A stretch of DNA of 64,000 nt, from contig CP136064.1 in the NCBI GenBank assembly GCA_032622095.1, positions 148,058,864-148,122,863 of the forward strand, in the 5' to 3' direction. A program made the position numbers and the translations under genes. The notes beneath the pieces were generated by a model. That model was given only the letters and a program-made list of their open reading frames with translations. It had not been told where the DNA came from and ran no database searches. This document shows positions 19,851 through 29,944 of this stretch, piece after piece. The DNA comes from Siphonodentalium dalli (taxonomy: Eukaryota; Mollusca; Scaphopoda; Gadilida; Siphonodentaliidae). The first letter of the stretch is position 1. Each line of letters begins with the position of its first letter.

Positions 19851-20176
19851 GTGTTGATTCTATAACTAATGTTGAATGTGGCAATCTACAAGCTGCCTGC
19901 CGTTAATATGCTTACTAGAGGTTGCGTATTTTGTTTGCAATTCATTTAAATAAGTCAACTTTGTTTGCAAACATACAACATTACTTTGTCTCATTCAAAG
20001 TTGTGATTTAATGACTATCTCACACAAAGTTGGTTACATGTTACTTTACCAGTGTAACAAACATATACAGTGAGAGTGAGTATCCATTTATAAACAGTGC
20101 AACATGCATGACAGTCAACCAATCCAGCACACAATGTGACTGAATAATATATATGGATGGATTGATATGATCAGTT
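19851..20176. other. Non-coding spacer
   Basis: AT-rich sequence between the satellite array and the next transposon. No repeat or gene recognised. Confidence 0.4.
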
Positions 20177-20577
20177 GACTGTCAGGGAACGGGAAGATTC
20201 GGCGGAGGGAAGTTTCGGCCATGTATTTTTCGGCGGAGGGAAGATTCGGCAGGGAAGATTCGGCAGGGAAGATTCGGCGGGGAAGATTCGGCCAGTCGTT
20301 TGTACTAACTAATTAGTGGAGGGGTTACGGCTTATGTGGGACTAAGCTTGTGTGCGCACTTATTCTTTGTTGTAACAATAACAACTAATTAGAGGGATTA
20401 TAGGGTCTTGATTAACTCATTTTAGTAATGACATATTTTATTAGACTTATTAGAATGGATGAAACATATTTACACAAGCTGATATAACATAAGGTGTAAC
20501 AGAAATACAAACAAAACAATTTAAAATACATTTATAACGGCATTCTTTATTTGAAACATACAAAATCAACTAATAGT

Positions 20578-21052
20578 CTTGTCTTGTTATCTTCTTGTCT
20601 TCTTATTTCTTTGCCTTGCCGATTCTGTAGATCTTGGTCACTTCTTGTAGAAATTCCGATGTTCTGATGTCCTCTTCTCTGTATTTTGCCCATCAGAAAG
20701 ACGACTCTGTATATTCTACAGACTGTTATGCAAACACTTGGTGCCAACGTGAAATGAGTGTGAACACAGTTACTGGACATAAAGTCCCAAAAATAAGGTT
20801 TTAATCGAGTTCAGAAATCTTGTTATCTTCTTGTCTTCTTATTTCTTTGCCTTGCCGATTCTGTAGATCTTGGTCACTTCTTGTAGAAATTCCGATGTTC
20901 TGATGTCCTCTTCTCTGTATTTTGCCCATCAGAAAGACGACTCTGTATATTCTACAGACTGTTATGCAAACACTTGGTGCCAACGTGAAATGAGTGTGAA
21001 CACAGTTACTGGACATAAAGTCCCAAAAATAAGGTTTTAATCGAGTTCAGAA
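20578..21052. repeat. 236-bp tandem duplication inside the transposon
   Basis: Two nearly identical consecutive copies (offset 236 bp) run from a CTTGTTATCTTCTTG block to GAGTTCAGAAATC. The minus-strand frames at 20547-20780 and 20801-21016 are the same translation twice and show no known domain. Confidence 0.85.
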
Positions 21053-21115
21053 ATCGATACCGATTTCTGAACTCGATTAAAACCTTATTTTTGGGACTTT
21101 ATGTCCAGTAACTGT
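21002..21115. repeat. Perfect 55-bp palindrome with 4-bp spacer
   Basis: 21002-21056 is the exact reverse complement of 21061-21115, with ATAC between. The left arm is the end of the second 236-bp copy, so the right arm is an inverted partial third copy. Confidence 0.9.
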
Positions 21116-21539
21116 GGTGTGAACAATAGTTACTGTCAAAAAATTTATTCGTTTTCTCATTGAATCTTCATTAATCATAATTCCTAAAATAATCTCATAA
21201 AATATGTCAAACAAACTAATGACAAAACATCATAAAAGTAATAACAAAAGTAATAATAAAAGTAATTTATTCTTCTAAAACAGTCACTCATAAAACATAC
21301 AAATAATGTCAAACAAAACATCATAAAAGTAATAGCTTCATTTAATTTAATTTATTCATCCAATATATTATTAAAAAATATGTCCACATAATTCATAAAA
21401 CTTAAAACATAAAATCTCCCGTCCCAATATATTGGTATAAACCTAGGAAGATTCGGCCGATAAAACCCGCCGAATCTTCCCTGCCGAATCTTCCCTGGCG
21501 AATCTTCCCTCCGCCGAATCTTCACGGACCCGACTGTCA

Positions 21540-22046
21540 TGTTTGATTGTTTATAAGCACATACTAATGCTAGTAGTTTTATGCAATAAATAATAGTGTG
21601 TATATTCCCATTTCTGCAGAAGGGCTATTACATTTGATGTCAGCCTCATGCAATGCTGCATCCGCCAATCAGTATTGGCCTATATGTATTGATTATGACG
21701 CAGTACAGAATATATATGATAAAAAAATGGGCAATTCAATAACATTTAACTCTTTCGTTGTGCCACGGGCCGATTAAGTCAGCCCCATTTTTCCACTCAC
21801 GACCAGTTGATGAGATTGGCCAAACGTCAGCAGTAGTTTTTTAGAAAATATTAAATTTGAGTTCCCAAAAGTTAGTGCTTCGGATCAAGGTAATCCGGTC
21901 CGCATACTAAATTATGTACGACATGTATGAGAATATACCAATTTATATCTTGCGAGGAATGCAGCCCTTATAATTGACCATTGCTATCAGCAATGTTAAA
22001 GCCAATAATTATATGTTCATTCCAATAATGATTTAATGTATTTTAG
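21540..22046. other. Non-coding, upstream of host exon
   Basis: AT-rich sequence, read as intron or upstream sequence of the host gene. It ends in the acceptor before 22047. No repeat recognised. Confidence 0.4.
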
Positions 22047-22221
22047 GATCTACTAATGTCAGAACCAGTAAAAAGAAGATAGTTGCAATGGCCAATAGAA
22101 ATCAACTAATGGTTCCAACATCAACACGAAAAAGAATACTAAAAGCAAATGGGTTGGGAGAGAAAACGGTGGTATTTCCCCAGAACGGAACATCCGCAGA
22201 TGTCAAATCTGCAATTATGAG
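22047..22221 (+). CDS. Host gene exon 1 (of those seen)
   Basis: 175 nt between an acceptor (TATTTTAG) and a donor (ATGAG|GTGAAA), open in one frame and encoding 57 complete codons. The protein is basic at first (RTSKKKIVAMANRN), then KRILKANGLGEKTVVFPQNG, ending SADVKSAIM plus two bases. The phase fits the exon at 26710 exactly (AG + G forms an Arg codon). The joined text resembles the region before the zinc finger in invertebrate and fish HECT-type proteins annotated as G2E3-like. That family link is from memory of the pattern and is moderate at best. Confidence 0.6.
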
Positions 22222-22792
22222 GTGAAACATTTACAATTTTTCAGCAAAATCATTCATTTTCTATGGGTTATAATTCCTGGAGTTATAAAGTAGCTGATTA
22301 GTTCAACTTGACAAAGTCAAGGTGAGCTATTGCCAGTTGGCACCAGTCATTCAACTATGTGTATGTCAGCAATTTCTTTTGAAACATCATACACATCACA
22401 TCTTCCATTCAATCAACACCAAGCTTGAGTTGATATATGGAACATCAGAGTGGCTTCTAGTTGTGAGTTATTAATTTTTAAAGCTCAACTTAACTATTGC
22501 CAAAATGTCATCAGTACTGTTTTCCAATGGATAATTTATGACAATAATTACTTCACATTAGTTGATGGCTTGTTCTCAACAACTATGTAAATTTAATTTT
22601 TAACATTCAGACAAACAAGCTTTCATTTTATTAACATCAAATTTTGGACTTATTTAACTGTGTCTACATGCATATAAACATGACTCAAGATCACATATGG
22701 TACTTCCAAACTATGAAGAAATTTATTCTGAATATTTTTAAAAGTTAATTTTGTTTGCATCATTAATTAAATAGCGAATTATTTGTTATATA
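22222..22792 (+). other. Intron, 5' part
   Basis: AT-rich intron. It includes a dispersed repeat, CAACTTGACAAAGTCAAGG, then GTGAGCTATTGCCA at about 22306-22335, which recurs in diverged form at about 27320-27350 in the next intron. Confidence 0.5.
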
Positions 22793-25057
22793 TCTCATAT
22801 ATATTTTGAAGACCTCTGTCTGTTTGTTTGTCTGTATGTTTGTATGTTTGTCTGTATGTTTGTCATTAATACAAATCTACGATTCTCGTCCGATCGGGAC
22901 GAAACTTGGTGCGTGTGTGTAGTTTGACCAGGCGGTGGACGTTGTCGTATTGGCGAGCCCGTGCGGCGCCCGCTTCGCGCATGCGCAGACGAGATCTCGG
23001 AAACGGGTGGAGCTATCGACTTGAAATTTGCTATGTGAATGTATCTTGCCCCGGATACGAATCTTATCGGGTCGCCGAGCCCGTGCGACGCCAGCTTCGC
23101 GCATGCGCAGACGAGATCTCGGAAACGGGTGGAGCTATCGACTTGAAATTTGGTATGTGAATGTATCTTGCCCCGGATACGAATTTTATCCGGTCGCCGA
23201 GCCCATGCGACGCCAGCTTCACGCATGCGCAGACCAGATCTCGGAAAATTCTCAACCGATCGGGACGGAACTTGGTACGTGTGTGTAGTTTGACCAGGCG
23301 GTCAATATCAGATTTCAGATCCGAGATCAACTTTTCACGTGCCCAGGTCAAATATGTTTTTACGCCGTTTTGCGCTAATATATTTCAGTTCGGTGCTCAC
23401 AAATCGATTCGATATAGCGCGAGTAATAAATTGCCAGTCACATAATTTGCATGGTTAGAATCTGTGGCGTTTCCTCATTCCAACGATGTATCACACGCTT
23501 ATGTCCGTTTAAAGTTTCTACCTTAATAAAGTTTCTACCTTAATTATCGGGAAGAACGCAGGACCATGCTTCGGTCATCGAAAAACATTCCTTAAATCTA
23601 TTCCGCCGTCATGAGATCGTGACGGGATCGCGTTTAACTCTTAACCGGCCGATGTCGCGTTAACTCATCAACGGGCGATGTATCCGCAAATGACATTGGG
23701 CAATATATATATCTCGGAAAAGGGTGGAGCTATCGACTTTAAATTTGGTACTGTAAAAGTACATTTATTCGTGGGGGTCCAGTTTTCATGATTTTCGTGG
23801 TTGCTGCTAACCACGAAATTAAAAACCCCACGAAAAATTAATCTTCGAAACTAGATCGATTTTGAGAAATAAGAAATGTCATGTGGGAGTTAACTCTATT
23901 GTCCCAATTTAAAATCAAAGCCTAGGGAGGTAACTCTATCAAACTGGGAGTACATTAATGGAAGAGTTACTACGGTCTAATTACAATGTTTAAACTTCAT
24001 ATAAATAAATAACATATCAACTATTACTGGTTACGCATACCCCTCACAGTTGTTCCACTCACCTTCCTGTTCAATTACGTAGAATATTTTCTAGATGCAC
24101 TGGCAACACCACTGTCTATTAAATGTCTCGCAATTTTCACACGAGTTTCCTCATCGTTAAGTCACATACTCGCCACGTTTTCTTTTTCAACATTGTTGGA
24201 ACTGGAGCCGAGTTTGTTGTCAACAGAATCGTTAGCTACTTGTCAAAGTAGAGCAGTATCATAATCCGAACTATGGTTCGGGTCAGGTAATCCAGGAGTT
24301 GTAGGAGGACGAAAACCAATCTTACCACTTTTTAACATTAAGCATTTAAGAGACATATTTGCATTATGTTGTTGACCATTTGGGGTTGTATTTCACATGG
24401 TGCAGACTAATAGATGTTGGCTTCAGTAAATAATTAATCCCCGGTCTCACATTGTTTTGAGAAGCGAGTACTTTCACCTAGCTTCTGTATGCTTACTTCT
24501 GTATGCTTAAGTAATACAACCCCGTCGTTAATATTCTCGATAGCCGGCAACAAAAGCTTGTACACGCGACGTGCTAATTACGCCTGCAGTGCGGATGCGC
24601 AATTACCGATGGCCCGTCGATGTATCTACACGTCTATTAGTTTGATTTGATTGTTGTTATTGGGGATTTGGAGGTGACATTTAGCACTGGCGGAACCACG
24701 AATTTACGAACCGACGAAAAAGTCATAAATGGCTGAACCACGAAAATTGATACCAACGAATTTAAAGCCATTCACAGTATGTGAATGTATCTTGCCCCGG
24801 ATACGAATTTTATCGGGTCGCGAGCCCGTGCGACGCCAGCTTCACGCATGCGCAGACCACATCTCGGAAACGGGTGGAGCTATCGACTTGAAATTTGCTA
24901 TGTGAATGTATCTTGCCCCGGATACAAATGTTATCGGGTCGCCAAGCCCGTGCGACGTCAGCTTCGCGCATGCGCAGACCAGATCTCGGAAACAGGTTGA
25001 GCTATCGACTTGAAATGGTTTTTGAATAGCCCGGACAACGTCGGGCTCACCGGCTAG
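22793..25057 (+). mobile_element. Helitron C, non-autonomous, with nested transposon
   Basis: The 5' end is A|TCTCATATATATTTTGAAGA, identical in pattern to Helitron B. The 3' end is the hairpin AGCCCGGAC-AAC-GTCGGGCT, then CACCGG, CTAG, and T. The interior has direct repeats of a roughly 125-bp unit (ATCTTGCCCCGGATACGAA, AGATCTCGGAAACGGGTGGA) at 22980-23290 and 24780-25015. It also has a block shared with the Helitron at 55105 (GTTTTTACGCCGTTTTGCGC). It is interrupted by a TA-flanked element at 23751-24777. No Rep/helicase. Confidence 0.75.
23751..24777. mobile_element. TA-flanked DNA transposon remnant (pogo-like?)
   Basis: TA duplications (23749-23750, 24778-24779) flank ends starting CTGTAAAAGTACATTTATTCG and CTGTGAATGGCTTTAAATTCG with a shared TTTTCGTGGTT block. 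Removing it restores the Helitron sequence GGTATGTGAATG. On the minus strand near 24085-24160 a short frame reads EETRVKIARHLIDSGVASAS followed by RKY, which resembles a Psq/CENP-B-type helix-turn-helix of pogo transposases. The rest of a transposase is not recognisable. Confidence 0.65.

Positions 25058-25084
<27 letters not shown>
25058..25084. repeat. (TA)n microsatellite
   Basis: A run of TA dinucleotides directly follows the Helitron 3' end. Confidence 0.9.
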
Positions 25085-25088
<4 letters not shown>

Positions 25089-26709
25089 GTTATGTTGTGC
25101 AGTGAATATTTTCCAATTTTCTCTTTTCAAGGTAAACATGCATTTGTAGATTCTAGTAATGGAGGTTGAACAGTTCTTAAATTATTATTTTAACATTTAC
25201 TTAAGTGCCATGAAGCACCTAGGTATAGATTCTTGTTATATAACTCACTTAATTATAGTTTTATTTGAACAATTAATTCAATGGATATCAAACACTGTTG
25301 AATGTGGATAAGGTTGGTCATCCGTGATCGGGAGCATCTCAATCTGCCGATGGCTATTGTTTCCGGGAGTACCTGCAATAGGTGTTGATAATCCCCTAGT
25401 TCAATCGTTTGTTGCTTATTGTCTATTCCTCATTTCTTTTGGGGTTGTAATGGTTTGTCCTCAGCTTTTGAGGTTTTAATGATATGTCACATCTGGGGGT
25501 TTATAACTTTGGCACTGATTCAATTTCGATGTTAGGAAATAATCTGTGTCATCTTTTATTTATATATTTTTGTAAAATAATTAATAAAATATATACAAGG
25601 AGACAACAGATATAACAAATACACGACAATATTTTAACAAAAAGATAAATGGCGAACTTATTCGGCGATAGAATCCAATTATTCTAGAATGCCAATCTGG
25701 TTTTCACTAAATACTCTCTTGAAATGAGAGACGCATTCACTGTCCAATATACATGTATTCTCTTTGTGGTTGAACCCTGCTGCTGCCAGTAACTTGCAGT
25801 ACGGTCGATTTTGTCTATGTATGCTCTTTCTTGATGTGGTGGATCATGTTTGGATATCTTTGGGGAAGAATACATTTACTCAAGAACTTACCATGACGAA
25901 GATAGGAAATTGATAGGGTTTTTATAGCTCAATACGAATTGTCACTATAATAATGATATAGTTTAGAGCCAGTTTTTCACAAAATTGTGCCCACGGGCTT
26001 TACAATAAATACATGTATGCATGTGAGATGCTACATTCACAGATTAATAAATATTGTCCTTATTTCCAAACCATTTGCGCTTATCTTTACAGTTACATTT
26101 TAAGTGTTTATAAACTCTTTCAAATAAATGAGTCTTTAGTCCATATTTAATTTAATCAAATGGTATAAATGGATCAGTTATCTGCCAGACGGTTCCAGAA
26201 TAATGGACCAGATATGGTGAATGGTCAATCCCCGGTTTTAAAACAACAGTTTACTACTATTTCACTGAGTGAACATGAAAATCTATGTATCTATGTGTAT
26301 GTATGTATGTGAGGGTGGGCGTGTATGTGAATGTGCGGATGTGTGATCGTGTCGGTGCTCGTGAGGGTATACATACTTATATGCCCTCAAATATGTTCGT
26401 ATTTGTCTTTGTCAGTCAAATTATATAACCCTATATATTGTATAGCCAAATTCCTGCATGCAGGATGTATTTGTGTTCTCAATTTATTTATAATGTTTAT
26501 ATATATGCTCTTCATTATATGGAGGAATAAAGATATATATTTAAGGGGCATGCTAAAACAACAATGCATCGAGAGCAAACTCTTATTTAATCAATTTATA
26601 CGGACTATAGACGCGACGCTCAAACCTTGCTGGCAATATTTCTGCAGACTCTTCGGCAAAATGAGAATAAGCCCCATGATCATGGCTAATCGACTGTTCT
26701 TATTTTCAG
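25085..26709 (+). other. Intron, 3' part
   Basis: No coding signal on the plus strand. It includes a (TATG)n-like stretch at 26285-26345. The 134-aa frame at 26331-26735 runs across the acceptor at 26709 and is not the exon frame. The sequence ends in a strong acceptor, TTATTTTCAG. Confidence 0.55.
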
Positions 26710-26983
26710 GGAATATCCAAGCTATGCAGATGTAGGAGGCTTGGAGATTCTTAAAACTCAAGATAGGAGCAGAACGGTTTTAACGTTCTGCTCATATATT
26801 GGTACTGTTTCAGTGCCTGATTTGATGGATATTAACACAGGAAGATTATATCTTCGACCCATACAACAAGACATCATCATTGATGATGAGCTTGTTGCTG
26901 AGTGCAACATTGAAGAAGAGTGCAAGCAGTGTGGAGAGATGGTATCTCTGGCACTGCTGAGAGAACATTCTTCTGAATGTACA
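26710..26983 (+). CDS. Host gene exon 2 with C2HC zinc finger
   Basis: 274 nt from the TTTTCAG acceptor to the donor ACA|GTGAGT, phase compatible with the exon at 22047. The protein has a compact globular start (EYPSYADVGGLEIL, FCSYIGTVSVPDL, RLYLRPIQQDIIIDDEL) and ends in CKQCGEMVSLALLREHSSEC, a C-x2-C-x11-H-x4-C finger like the small ubiquitin-binding or HECT-associated fingers. In invertebrate G2E3-like/HECT E3 genes a similar segment (GGFELL..., IYIRPLQ, C2HC finger) precedes the HECT domain. No HECT domain is visible in this window. Confidence 0.7.
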
Positions 26984-28093
26984 GTGAGTTTATTATAATA
27001 AATGTTACTCAAAGTATACGTAAAGTTGAAACTTTATTTTTATAAATAAACAAAAGGGATTGGAGCAAAGTTATACAATCTTAATAAAGCTCCTATACCA
27101 AAACCAATTAATTCAATTTCAATGCCATCTGGTGGTCTAGGATACCGAACAATTGAGAACAACAATATAGCCCTTCAATAATTGTTTAAACGGTTGTGAT
27201 TTGTTCAAAGGTTCCACACTGTATCTGTAAATTGTTACGTCCTAGTGACCAAAGCTGGCTTTTACACTAAAGTTTCTAGCATTGATCCAACAATGTGAGC
27301 TATCATGTCTTATTGGCTTAACTTGAAATAGTCAAGATAAGCTATTGCCATCATGCGTCATCCATCTGCCCGTCTGCCCACATATGTCATCCAATCATGA
27401 AATTTGCTGTGTACATTAACATGTAGATGGGAACGAGTGATTTTGGCCATGCCTATTCAAAAAACATGGCTGCCATCAGGCACCTTTCGCTTTTAAACTC
27501 TTTTAAAAACAAATGTTGCTCAGAAAATCAAAAATTTTGTTTTTGAAGTTAATGTTGTCATCGACCTGCATCAAGTAGTTTAACGTTGACATGCTTCGAG
27601 ATGGAAGTTAAATAAATGTTGTCATTAGTGGATGCATACCCGGCATTGCTCGGGAAATGATGGCTTACTCCATGATTGGGATGCCCAATTGGGGTGATGT
27701 ACATGTACTTGATATACAAATTAGGTCTAAATACACTTCAGAATACTGAAATGTGTTTTTAGGACTATGTTACGTCATTAATGCAAAAATGTGACTTTGG
27801 ACGCATTCGGGTTGAGCCTACATGTATATCACTCCTCTGTAGAAATTACACCAAGATACAAGTTTCAGTTTCAAACCAACCATAAACGGCTGAGATTAAT
27901 TTGCGCAATTCTATGTAATGTACAGTGTCTGGTATAATTTACAATGTGCCATCGTACCAATACTGGCGCTATAGCACTTCCGGTGTATAGAGAGTGATGA
28001 AAATTTGCATAGAAAAAAAATACCCCCATACTAAAATATTAAGCATGTTAGAGAAACTATTGACATTTATAACGTTTTCACAATTTATTGCAG
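26984..28093 (+). other. Intron
   Basis: Begins GTGAGT and ends TTTATTGCAG. It contains a dispersed repeat near 27310-27400 (GTCAAGATAAGCTATTGCCATC) related to the one in the preceding intron. No coding frame. Confidence 0.55.
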
Positions 28094-28301
28094 GGAATAT
28101 CATCAGATATTGTTAATGTTAGGTCAGATGTTGACACCACATCCGTCCAATCTCGCTACTCTCATCAAGGACGGCCTCGGACAATCGCCATTTCGACCGG
28201 TCACATGATCTCCGGTCATGTGACCCATACCCGGAAGAGATTGCACGTCGGCAGACATTTTTGTTCAAAAGCGAAACTTCTCTCGTCGTTTTTCATCAAA
28301 T
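28094..28301 (+). CDS. Possible host gene exon 3
   Basis: After the acceptor TTTATTGCAG the frame continuing from the previous exon (phase 0) stays open for 69 codons plus one base, to a consensus donor AAAT|GTAAGT. The product is Ser/Thr/Arg-rich with no domain. The exon is more GC-rich than its surroundings, so an exonised repeat or promoter segment is also possible. If the donor is not used, a TAA follows three codons later and the protein would end here. Confidence 0.4.
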
Positions 28302-28984
28302 GTAAGTAAACTGAGTAATGTTTTCAAATAACTTTGGTGCAGTCATCGACTAATGATATAATATGACCGCGGGGATTGGTTCTTAGGTTCCCAATACGAT
28401 TTAATTTCATTTACCAGCCGCTTGAATCGGCGCACATGGCTTTCTGCGTTTTCGACGTATTAGCCCCCACGACCTATTCAGCGATGGGAATGGCAAACTT
28501 TTAACCTGAAGACCCAGACTTCCCTTGTCCCATGTCTTCCTGAGTCAATTCCGCACCTACGGGTAGCGTGGTTCCATATCTTCATGATTTTACATATGAT
28601 TTTTTTCATTCTGAACTTTTCACTTTTTATTCCATCACCTAGGCCCCATTTGGCAATGGTCATTGGACACTTTCAAGTCCAAAATATACATGACACTGAT
28701 TAAGTGTCTTCCTTTGTGAATTCCCCACCCAACGGTGTGCCACTTTACACAACTTGACTATTATACGTTTTTCGTTCTGAATGAGGCACTTTTCTTGGTC
28801 GCCCTAAATCCAATTTTGCGATGCCAATTTGAGACTTTCTGGTAAAAATATCAATATGACAATAATGCTGATTTTATGCCTTCGTGTGTGACTTCCCCAG
28901 CCAGCGGTGTGCCTCTTTCCACAATTTTGTGATTGTACGTTACATTTTTTTCATTCTAAATGGTTTAATTTTCTCGGTGACACC

Positions 28985-29059
28985 TAGATCATGCCATGAT
29001 TCTCTACTCTGGCTAATGCCGTAGCGTTAGCCAAAGTACAGATTCATGGCATGATCTAG
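28985..29059. mobile_element. 75-bp hairpin MITE, copy 1
   Basis: Ends TAGATCATGCCATGA and its inverse. The whole element folds into one stem around GCCGTAGC. Flanks are diverged (GTGACACC and GTAACGCC). Confidence 0.7.
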
Positions 29060-29239
29060 GTAACGCCGAATACAATTTTGCGATGCCAATTTGAGACTTT
29101 CTGGTTAAAATTATCAATAACGCTGATTTTATGCCTTCGTGTGTGACTTCCCCATTCAGCGGTGTGCCTCTTTCCACAATTTTGTGATTGTATGTTACAT
29201 TTTTTTCATTCTAAATGGTGCACTTTTCTCCGTAACACC

Positions 29240-29314
29240 TAGATCATGCCATGATTCTCTACTCTGGCTAACGCCGTAGCGTTAGCCAAAGTACAGGTTC
29301 ATGGTATGATCTAG
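29240..29314. mobile_element. 75-bp hairpin MITE, copy 2, 8-bp duplication
   Basis: A perfect direct GTAACACC lies on both sides (29232-29239, 29315-29322). TAG-type termini with an 8-bp duplication fit a hAT-derived MITE. Confidence 0.75.
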
Positions 29315-29438
29315 GTAACACCAAATACAATATCGCTGATTTTATGCCTTCCTTTATGAATTCCCAACAGTATGCCACTTTGCACAACTTCGCCATACTA
29401 CATTATGATTTTTTTCGTTTTAAATGGAGCACATTTCT

Positions 29439-29514
29439 TAGATTATGCCATGAAGAATCTCTACTATAGTACTCTGGCTGACACCGTCAGAGTAGAGATT
29501 CATGGCATGATCTA
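29439..29514. mobile_element. Hairpin MITE, copy 3, diverged
   Basis: TAGATTATGCCATGAAGAATC and GATTCATGGCATGATCTA form the outer stem. The inner stem differs (ACTCTGGCTGACACCGTCAGAGT). No clear duplication. Confidence 0.6.
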
Positions 29515-29698
29515 TCTTTTATCAAACTACTTCAGAATATATATAGTATGTAGTATTAATGTGATTGCATCCAGTGAGCATGTTCTGGTATCCCTGCCCC
29601 AGTCCTGCTTGGCATTATTATTTAATAGGAAGCGCATGGTTGAATTTACAGTGGTATGATAGATCACTTCTATCCTCAAGCAACTTATGCCATTCAAT

Positions 29699-29892
29699 GG
29701 CATTTTTTCTAATGTGAAGGGGTACTCTCAGGTGCCTAATAATAGTGACAGCACGATTATTAATTTGGAGAAAATTCCCAATGATCACTAATATTTACAT
29801 TGGGACATTATTAAAATCAGCCTAAATCCCTACCAATCACTATTATTAGGCCATCACGATTATTATGCGCCTGAGAGTTTGGCTTGAGACCC
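29699..29892. mobile_element. MITE-like inverted repeat element
   Basis: ACTCTCAGGTGCCTAATAAT (about 29711-29730) is inverted at about 29852-29874 (ATTATTATGCGCCTGAGAGT). Ends near GGGGT and ACCCC are also complementary. Target duplication not resolved. Confidence 0.5.
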
Positions 29893-29944
29893 CACCACCG
29901 TTCAATTCACATCAGGTTGGCTATTGGTTTTAAAATAGATTCTA

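Larger units (their letters stand above)
20185..21531. mobile_element. Non-autonomous DNA transposon, 8-bp duplication
   Basis: GACTGTCA flanks it at 20177-20184 and 21532-21539. Terminal inverted repeats start GGGAACGGGAAGATTCGGCGG and GGGTCCGTGAAGATTCGGCGG. The ends are loaded with repeats of GGGAAGATTCGGC (about six on the left, four inverted on the right). An 8-bp duplication fits hAT, Merlin or P-like groups. No transposase frame is present. The interior holds a 236-bp tandem duplication and a long palindrome. Confidence 0.75.
28440..29438. repeat. Tandem repeat array, TTTATGCCTTCGTGTGTGACTT type
   Basis: Four diverged copies of a roughly 180-250-bp unit (CTGATTTTATGCCTTC..., CAGCGGTGTGCCTCTTTCCAC, TTTTTTTCATTCTAAATGG, CCAATTTTGCGATGCCAATT) start at about 28697, 28868, 29120 and 29336. 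Two of them carry the 75-bp hairpin MITE; the first lacks it at the equivalent place. Confidence 0.7.

Noticed and set aside
20547-21016. Two similar 71-77-aa minus-strand frames beginning MSSNCVHTHFTLAP
   Set aside because: They are the same 236-bp repeat translated twice within a non-autonomous transposon. No domain, and no sign of selection can be seen.
22795-23445. Several overlapping Arg-rich frames in both directions (such as 22795-23226 minus)
   Set aside because: Translations of the tandem Helitron unit, open on both strands because of its base composition.
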